From: Limosilactobacillus reuteri
GTDB lineage: Bacteria > Bacillota > Bacilli > Lactobacillales > Lactobacillaceae
NCBI RefSeq assembly: GCF_013694365.1
Contig: NZ_CP059275.1
Span: 806,001-870,000 of the forward strand
Direction of reading: 5' to 3'
DNA: 64,000 nucleotides
Part shown: positions 58,092-64,000 of the stretch, piece after piece
Numbering within the stretch: the stretch's first letter is position 1
Layout: each line of letters starts with the position of its first letter
Program-made: the position numbers and the translations under genes
Notes under the pieces: generated by a model
Database searches by the model: none
What the model was told of the DNA's origin: nothing
The model's input: only the letters and a program-made list of their open reading frames with translations

Positions 58092-58895
58092 ATGAATAGT
58101 AAAATCGTATTTGGTAGTTATGTACCAGTAAAATCGATCCTCCATCGTCTTGATCCACGAATAAAACTAATCATGTGTATTATTTACGTTATTTTAATTT
58201 TCTTCGTGAATAATTTTTTAGCTGCTATATGGCTTTTATTAGCGCTCCTTGCGGCAATTAAGTTAAGTAATGTTGGTTTAAGACAATATTGGCAAGGGAT
58301 TAAGCCGTTATTTTTAATTATTTTGATAACAGTAGCGTTTCAAATTTTATTTAGTAGTGGCGGAAAGGCGTATTGGCATTGGGGAATTATGGCAATAACC
58401 CGTGACGGCCTTATTAATTCATTAATTATTTTTTATCGGTTTATTGTGATTATTACTGCCTCAACTGTCTTAACTGCCACTACGCAAACTTTTCAAATTG
58501 CAGATGCCTTGGCATGGTTAATGAAACCATTACAAGTGATTAAAGTTCCTGTCAACCAGATTACGTTAATGCTTTCCATTGCATTACGCTTTGTTCCAAC
58601 TATTATGGATGAAACTAATAAAATTATGAAAGCTCAGCGGGCCCGCGGGATTAATTTTAACGCTGGAAATCTTTTGACACGGATTAAACATTTAGTTCCG
58701 ATTCTTATCCCATTGTTTGTCAACTCGTTTAAGCGTGCTGAAGAATTAGCAACGGCAATGGAAGCACGAGGGTATGATCCTAATGCACCACGGACTCATT
58801 ATCGTCAATTAGTTTGGCATAAAAATGATGCTTGGGCTGGCTTGGCGCTATTGATTGTGACAGTTGGTCTAGTTTGTATTCGAATATTTTTCTAA
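58092..58895 (+). CDS. ecfT: ECF transporter transmembrane subunit EcfT
   Basis: A 267-residue membrane protein with five to six helices. The coupling motifs ARG appear as KAQRARGINF and AMEARGYDPN, which link to the two ATPases. It is the shared energising scaffold for vitamin uptake with different S components encoded elsewhere. Natively after ecfA2; the preceding gene's end shows an SD for it. Confidence 0.95.
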   Translation: MNSKIVFGSYVPVKSILHRLDPRIKLIMCIIYVILIFFVNNFLAAIWLLLALLAAIKLSNVGLRQYWQGIKPLFLIILITVAFQILFSSGGKAYWHWGIMAITRDGLINSLIIFYRFIVIITASTVLTATTQTFQIADALAWLMKPLQVIKVPVNQITLMLSIALRFVPTIMDETNKIMKAQRARGINFNAGNLLTRIKHLVPILIPLFVNSFKRAEELATAMEARGYDPNAPRTHYRQLVWHKNDAWAGLALLIVTVGLVCIRIFF

Positions 58896-58920
58896 TTGGC
58901 TAAAGCAGCAATTACAGTAA
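58896..58920 (+). repeat. 25-base overlap copy 1 (ecfA2 start)
   Basis: The first 25 bases of ecfA2 equal 60563-60587, the end of ecfA1. Because the two genes are listed in reverse order the copies are about 1.6 kb apart. Confidence 0.93.
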
Positions 58921-59759
58921 AAAAACTCCACTATACATATCCTAATTCTACTAATGAAGCCTTACATAATGTCTCATTAACAATTAAAGAGCAAGAATTT
59001 GTTGCTATTATTGGACAAACCGGAAGTGGAAAGTCGACATTGGTTTCATTAATTGATGGATTAATAAAGCCCAGTAGTGGGGAACTTAATGTAGCAGGTT
59101 TAGAAATTAATGCAACGACAAAAACTGAATATTTAAGTAAAATCCACCATCAAGTCGGTTTTGTATTCCAATTTCCTGAACAGCAACTATTTGCAGAAAC
59201 AGTTGCGGAGGATATTGCTTTTGGGCCTCATAATTTAGGGTGGCCTGCAAAAAAAATTGAAAAAGCAGTTGATGAAGCATTAAAAATGGTGGATTTGCCC
59301 TTAGAATTAAAGTCACACTCCCCTTTCGCACTTTCTGGAGGACAAATGAGGCGAGTAGCGATTGCTGGCGTTTTAGCAATGGATCCCCAAATTTTAATTC
59401 TTGATGAACCAACAGCAGGACTGGATACTCAAGCAACTAATGATTTACTTAAACTTATTAAAGATCTTAACGAGAAGGGAACAACGATTATAATGGTTAC
59501 TCACCATATGGAGCAGGTGGCCTATTATGCTAACCACGTAATTGCAATGAGCAATGGGCAGGTTGTTGCGGATACTACTCCTCAGCAATTATTTAGGGAT
59601 GCTCAACGATTAAAAAAACTATCATTGACTTTGCCTGTTTCTGTCGAGGTTGCGCAATTCCTTAGTAAAGATGGGATAACCTTAAAAAATACAGAACCGC
59701 TTACGCTTGATGTGTTAGCAGATGAAATAGCAGAAGCGATGAGGAGAAAAAGAAAATGA
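58896..59759 (+). CDS. ecfA2: ECF transporter ATPase EcfA2
   Basis: A TTG-initiated 287-residue ATPase: Walker A GQTGSGKST, signature LSGGQMRRVAIAG, Walker B LILDEPTAGLD. The first 25 bases are identical to the last 25 of ecfA1, so the TTG start lies inside ecfA1 natively (ecfA1 then ecfA2). The end contains GAGGAG, the SD of ecfT. Together with EcfA1 and EcfT it energises uptake of vitamins such as folate, riboflavin or biotin. Confidence 0.96.
   Translation: MAKAAITVKKLHYTYPNSTNEALHNVSLTIKEQEFVAIIGQTGSGKSTLVSLIDGLIKPSSGELNVAGLEINATTKTEYLSKIHHQVGFVFQFPEQQLFAETVAEDIAFGPHNLGWPAKKIEKAVDEALKMVDLPLELKSHSPFALSGGQMRRVAIAGVLAMDPQILILDEPTAGLDTQATNDLLKLIKDLNEKGTTIIMVTHHMEQVAYYANHVIAMSNGQVVADTTPQQLFRDAQRLKKLSLTLPVSVEVAQFLSKDGITLKNTEPLTLDVLADEIAEAMRRKRK
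59741..59746 (+). promoter_or_regulatory. Ribosome-binding site of ecfT within the end of ecfA2
   Basis: GAGGAG 10 bases before the terminal ATGA of ecfA2, which is the native ecfT start (ATGAATAG). Confidence 0.6.
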
Positions 59760-60587
59760 GTGACTGGAATAAAGATTCGAAAACTTGTATTTACATATCC
59801 AGACAGTAAATACCCCGTTTTAAAAAATATCAATCTGGATTTTGAACCAGTTTCTTGGACAGCGATTATTGGTCATAATGGTAGTGGAAAGAGTACATTA
59901 GCCCGATTAATTGATGGATTGCTTAGTCCTACTGCAGGATCGATTGAAGTTGACGAAATACAAGTTAACGAAAGTTCTTTAGGCAAGATTCACCAGCATA
60001 TTGGATTCGTTTTTCAAAACCCTGAAAATCAGTTTGTAGGAGCAACCGTTGCTGACGATGTTGCATTCGGACTTGAAAACCGACAAGTAGATCGAAATAA
60101 AATGGAGGAAAAGATTGATAAAGCCTTAAAGATGGTAGGAATGAGTGATTATAAAAACACAGCTCCTATTAATCTCTCAGGAGGACAAAAGCAACGGGTA
60201 GCACTTGCAGGAATCCTTGCATTAATGCCTAAGATAATAATCCTTGATGAGGCCACTAGTATGCTTGATCCTTTAGCACGACAAGAAATTTTAGCTTTAT
60301 TACAAAAATTAAAAAAAGAATATAATCTTTCAATTATTTCAATTACACATGATCTTAAAGAAATTGAATTAGCAGACAAAATAGTTGTATTAAATGATTC
60401 GCAAGTTGTAAAACAAGGTGCTCCATCGGAAATCCTTAAAGATAAAGAATTATTACTTGAAATTGGAGTAGGAATTCCCGCAAGCCAGCAACTGCAGAAA
60501 TTATTGGTTGAACGAGGAATTAATGTTCCAAATAGATATTTAAATTTAGAGGAGCTAAAAAATTGGCTAAAGCAGCAATTACAGTAA
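59760..60587 (+). CDS. ecfA1: ECF transporter ATPase EcfA1
   Basis: A GTG-initiated 275-residue ATPase: Walker A GHNGSGKST, signature LSGGQKQRVALAG, Walker B IIILDEATSMLDP. It is the first ATPase in the operon rplQ-ecfA1-ecfA2-ecfT-truA. Its final 25 bases form the start of ecfA2 in the chromosome. Confidence 0.96.
   Translation: MTGIKIRKLVFTYPDSKYPVLKNINLDFEPVSWTAIIGHNGSGKSTLARLIDGLLSPTAGSIEVDEIQVNESSLGKIHQHIGFVFQNPENQFVGATVADDVAFGLENRQVDRNKMEEKIDKALKMVGMSDYKNTAPINLSGGQKQRVALAGILALMPKIIILDEATSMLDPLARQEILALLQKLKKEYNLSIISITHDLKEIELADKIVVLNDSQVVKQGAPSEILKDKELLLEIGVGIPASQQLQKLLVERGINVPNRYLNLEELKNWLKQQLQ
60549..60554 (+). promoter_or_regulatory. Ribosome-binding site of ecfA2 within ecfA1
   Basis: GAGGAG, 8 bases before the native TTG of ecfA2 (60563). 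It supports the TTG start. Confidence 0.65.
60563..60587 (+). repeat. 25-base overlap copy 2 (ecfA1 end)
   Basis: Identical to 58896-58920; see that entry. Confidence 0.93.
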
Positions 60588-60971
60588 ATGAGTTACCGTA
60601 AATTAGGACGTACAAGTTCACAACGTAAGGCTTTATTACGTGATTTAACCACAGATTTAATCGTTAATGGTCGTATTACCACTACTGAAGCACGTGCTAA
60701 GGAAGTTCGTAAGACCGCTGATAAGATGATTACACTTGCTAAGCATGGTGATTTAGCTTCTCGTCGTAAGGCTGCCGCTTTTGTACGTAATGTTGTTGCT
60801 GATGTTAAGGAAGATGGCGATGATATTCGTGTACAATCTGCTCTTCAAAACCTTTTTGAAGAACTTGCTCCAAAGTATGCAGATCGTAACGGTGGTTACA
60901 CACGCATCTTGAAGACTATGCCTCGTCGTGGTGACGGTGCACCAATGGTTATTCTTGAATTAGTGGACTAA
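60588..60971 (+). CDS. rplQ: 50S ribosomal protein L17
   Basis: A 127-residue protein: [20 protein letters not shown] and the C-terminal [15 protein letters not shown]. Natively after rpoA. Confidence 0.98.
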
Positions 60972-61916
60972 ATGATCGAATTTGAAAAGCCAAATATTCA
61001 CAAAGTTGAAGAAACAGATAACTACGGTAAGTTTGTCGTAGAACCACTTGAGCGCGGTTATGGAACCACTCTCGGTAACTCGTTAAGGCGTGTATTAATT
61101 GCATCTTTGCCAGGTGCAGCGATTACGAGTATGCAAATTGATGGTGTTTTACATGAATTTAGCACTGTTGAAGGTGTAACTGAGGATGTTACGCAGATTA
61201 TCCTAAATCTTAAGAAAGTTTCTTTGAAGCTTGATTCTGAGGATCAAAAGAATCTTGAATTAGATGTTAAAGGACCTGCTGAAGTAACTGCAAGTGATAT
61301 CCAGGGTGATAATGAAGTTACAATCTTAAATCCTGATCTGCATATTGCAACTGTTGCTGATGGCGCAGAATTACACATCAAGTTAACTGCTGATAAGGGT
61401 CGCGGTTACCTTTCTGCTAACGATAATAAGGCCCGGATGGATGATTTAGCAATTGGTGTTTTACCGATTGATTCCATCTATACCCCAATTGAACGTGTAA
61501 ATTACACTGTTGAAAATGCACGGGTTGGTCAACGTAACGATTATGATAAGTTGACGCTGGATGTTTGGACTGATGGTTCATTAACACCAACTGAAGCAGT
61601 TAGTCTAGGTGCGAAGATTTTGACTGAACACTTAGCTATGTTTGTTGATTTAACAGAAACGGCTCAAAATGCTCAAGTGATGGTTGAAAAAGAAGAAACA
61701 CACAAAGAGAAGATGCTTGAAATGACTATTGAAGAGCTTGATCTCTCTGTACGTTCTTACAATTGTTTGAAGCGAGCTGGTATCAATACTGTTAAGGAAT
61801 TAACTGATAGAACAGTGTCTGATATGATGAAGGTTCGGAACTTAGGACAAAAGTCGTTAGAAGAAATTAAACTTAAATTAAATGATCTTGGTGTTTCATT
61901 TCGCCAAGACGACTAA
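60972..61916 (+). CDS. rpoA: RNA polymerase alpha subunit
   Basis: A 314-residue subunit with N-terminal assembly domain ([20 protein letters not shown]) and the C-terminal domain that contacts UP elements and activators ([16 protein letters not shown] and [10 protein letters not shown]). Length is normal. Confidence 0.98.
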
Positions 61917-62306
61917 ATGGCAACCAAAAAAGGTACGCGTAAGCGTCGTGCAAAAAAGAATGTTGAAACTGGTGTTGCGCACATTCACTCAACATTTAAC
62001 AACACTTTGATCATGATTACTGACGTTCAAGGTAACGCTGTAGCATGGTCTTCAGCTGGTGTTTTAGGCTTTAAGGGAAGTCGGAAGTCCACTCCATTTG
62101 CTGCTCAAATGGCATCAGAAGCTGCTGCTAAGCAAGCTATGGAACATGGTATGAAGACTGTTGAAGTTGAAGTTAAGGGTCCAGGTTCAGGTCGTGAAGC
62201 TGCTATCCGTGCACTTCAAGCAACTGGATTGGAAGTTACTGCTATTCGTGATGTAACACCTGTTCCTCACAATGGTTCTCGTCCTCCAAAGCGTCGTCGT
62301 GTTTAA
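61917..62306 (+). CDS. rpsK: 30S ribosomal protein S11
   Basis: A 129-residue protein with [18 protein letters not shown] [18 protein letters not shown] and the ending [11 protein letters not shown]. It forms the mRNA platform. Confidence 0.98.
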   Translation: MATKKGTRKRRAKKNVETGVAHIHSTFNNTLIMITDVQGNAVAWSSAGVLGFKGSRKSTPFAAQMASEAAAKQAMEHGMKTVEVEVKGPGSGREAAIRALQATGLEVTAIRDVTPVPHNGSRPPKRRRV

Positions 62307-62672
62307 ATGGCTCGTATTGCAGGTGTCGATTTACCTCGTGACAAGCGAATCGTAGTCGGCTTAACATATATTTTTGGTATTGGTGATTCTACTGCTAAGA
62401 AGATTCTTGAAAATGCTGGTGTATCAGAAGACATCCGTGTTCGTGATTTAACTCCAGATCAAGAAGAAAAGATTCGTGCACAAGTAGATCAAATTCAAGT
62501 TGAAGGTGATTTACGGCGTGAAGTTTCAATGAATATCAAGCGTCTTCAAGAAATTGGATCATACCGTGGTATGCGTCACCGTCGTGGCCTACCTGTTCGT
62601 GGTCAACACACTAAGAACAATGCTCGTACTCGTAAGGGTAAGGCTGTAGCTATCGCTAATAAGAAGAAGTAG
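62307..62672 (+). CDS. rpsM: 30S ribosomal protein S13
   Basis: A 121-residue protein: [19 protein letters not shown] and the basic tail with [15 protein letters not shown]. It contacts the P-site tRNA and bridges to the large subunit. Confidence 0.98.
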   Translation: MARIAGVDLPRDKRIVVGLTYIFGIGDSTAKKILENAGVSEDIRVRDLTPDQEEKIRAQVDQIQVEGDLRREVSMNIKRLQEIGSYRGMRHRRGLPVRGQHTKNNARTRKGKAVAIANKKK

Positions 62673-62792
62673 ATGAAAGTAAGACCATCTGTTAAAAAGA
62701 TGTGTGAGCACTGCAAGATCGTTAAGCGTAACGGTCGTGTTATGGTTATTTGCTCTGCTAACCCAAAGCATAAGCAACGTCAAGGTAAGTAA
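62673..62792 (+). CDS. rpmJ: 50S ribosomal protein L36
   Basis: A 39-residue protein beginning [15 protein letters not shown], with C11, C14, C27 and a late histidine forming the zinc-ribbon version of L36, and ending KHKQRQGK. The gene is short (120 bases) but fully convincing and lies between rpsM and infA. Confidence 0.97.
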   Translation: MKVRPSVKKMCEHCKIVKRNGRVMVICSANPKHKQRQGK

Positions 62793-63011
62793 GTGGCAAA
62801 AGCCGATGTAATTGAAGTAGAAGGTAAAGTAACTGAAACTTTGCCTAATGCAATGTTTAAAGTTGAATTGGAAAACGGAGCAGAAATTTTAGCACATGTT
62901 TCTGGTAAAATTCGGATGCACTACATTAAAATTTTACCAGGGGATCGTGTTAAAGTAGAAATGTCTCCATATGACCTTACAAAGGGTCGGATTACTTTCC
63001 GGTTCAAGTAG
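62793..63011 (+). CDS. infA: Translation initiation factor IF-1
   Basis: A GTG-initiated 72-residue OB-fold protein ([27 protein letters not shown]-like [15 protein letters not shown]). It binds the A site during initiation. Confidence 0.98.
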   Translation: MAKADVIEVEGKVTETLPNAMFKVELENGAEILAHVSGKIRMHYIKILPGDRVKVEMSPYDLTKGRITFRFK

Positions 63012-63671
<660 letters not shown>

Positions 63672-64000
63672 TTGTTCACAGCCGTCAAAAATACATTCAA
63701 GGTAAAAGATATCCGTAAAAAGATTTTCTTTACATTGTTTGTATTGATTGTCTATCGGATTGGGGCAGCGATTACCGTTCCTGGAGTTAACGCTGCTGCT
63801 TTGCAGGAAATCTCCTCAACCGGTTTAGCATCAATCCTCAATACCTTTAGTGGTGGTGGATTGGAGAATTACTCTTTATTTGCAATGGGAGTTTCTCCAT
63901 ATATTACTGCGCAAATTGTTGTTCAACTATTACAAATGGATATTGTTCCGCGTTTTGTTGAATGGAGTAAACAAGGAGAAGTAGGACGGCGAAAACTTAA
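63672..64000 (+). CDS. secY: Protein translocase subunit SecY, N-terminal part (cut by window end)
   Basis: The first 109 codons of Sec[22 protein letters not shown], the plug region and the first membrane helices ([20 protein letters not shown]). It starts at TTG (LFTAVKNTF); family members usually have a few more residues before it, so the true start may lie upstream. It forms the protein-conducting channel of the plasma membrane. Confidence 0.95.
   Translation, partial: MFTAVKNTFKVKDIRKKIFFTLFVLIVYRIGAAITVPGVNAAALQEISSTGLASILNTFSGGGLENYSLFAMGVSPYITAQIVVQLLQMDIVPRFVEWSKQGEVGRRKL

Noticed and set aside
58896..60587. 25-base direct repeat 1.6 kb apart as a possible recombination site
   Set aside because: It is the single ecfA1/ecfA2 overlap shown twice because the genes are listed in reverse order.

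Overview
The window reads as a low-GC member of the Lactobacillaceae, most likely a Limosilactobacillus (L. reuteri group). This is inferred from the protein sequences, from a folB-folK-folE-folC-HAM1-folP folate cluster of Lactobacillus type, from an EcfA1/EcfA2/EcfT module in a ribosomal-protein operon, and from YSIRK-type adhesin remnants. No 16S or other definitive marker is present.

The most important point about the sequence is that it is not continuous chromosome. Almost every gene starts on the base after the previous stop codon, so promoters, most ribosome-binding sites and terminators are absent. Where natural genes overlap, the shared bases appear twice (folK/folE, folE/folC, folC/HAM1, ecsA/ecsB, and the 76-aa gene/CPBP protease). 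Genes known to lie on the opposite strand have been turned into sense orientation one at a time. The block from about 38.9 kb to the end therefore runs in reverse operon order although every gene reads on +: rpsI before rplM, gatB before gatA before gatC, ligA before pcrA, and ecfA2 before ecfA1, followed by rplQ, rpoA, rpsK, rpsM, rpmJ, infA, adk and secY. The 3' ends of folP and of the next small membrane-protein gene are exact 35-base reverse complements, which shows directly that the second gene was flipped. All + strand calls below refer to the window as given; where native orientation can be inferred it is stated.

Layout. 1-6035: PepV tail, universal stress protein, glucosaminidase, deoxynucleoside kinase, a ribose-type LacI repressor with ribokinase, small membrane proteins and a CPBP protease. 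6036-11294: tRNA-Leu, an ASCH protein and the folate operon. 11295-15082: DUF2187 protein, tRNA-Gly, a lactate/malate dehydrogenase-like enzyme, a pyridoxine/HMP kinase and argS. 15083-25486: penicillin-binding protein, YheA, the YhaO/YhaN nuclease-ATPase pair, PrsA, HIT protein, EcsAB and TrmB. 25487-26608: decayed remains of a YSIRK surface protein and a glutaminase. 26609-30638: PepSY-like protein, thioredoxin, YtpR, MurC, a BI-1 family protein and a DUF1275 pseudogene in two pieces. 30639-38570: polA-mutM-coaE-nrdR-dnaB-dnaI and infC-rpmI-rplT. 38571-42344: an accessory island with a group II intron 5' fragment, an IS30 remnant, a broken N6-adenine methyltransferase, two AT-rich unknown genes (one with a HEPN/DUF4209-like C-terminus) and an intact IS30 transposase. 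42345-56480: an RNA methyltransferase, DagK, GatBAC, CamS, LigA, PcrA, a divergent PurK-like protein, Xpt, a second glucosaminidase and a short-chain dehydrogenase. 56481-64000: ribosomal proteins, TruA, ECF transporter module, RpoA, IF1, Adk and the start of SecY.

No complete new system is demonstrated. The parts most worth attention are the accessory island, the PurK-like protein that lacks the PurK signature, the lactate-dehydrogenase fold carrying a malate-type specificity residue, and the HAM1-type protein that may fill a missing step in the folate pathway.
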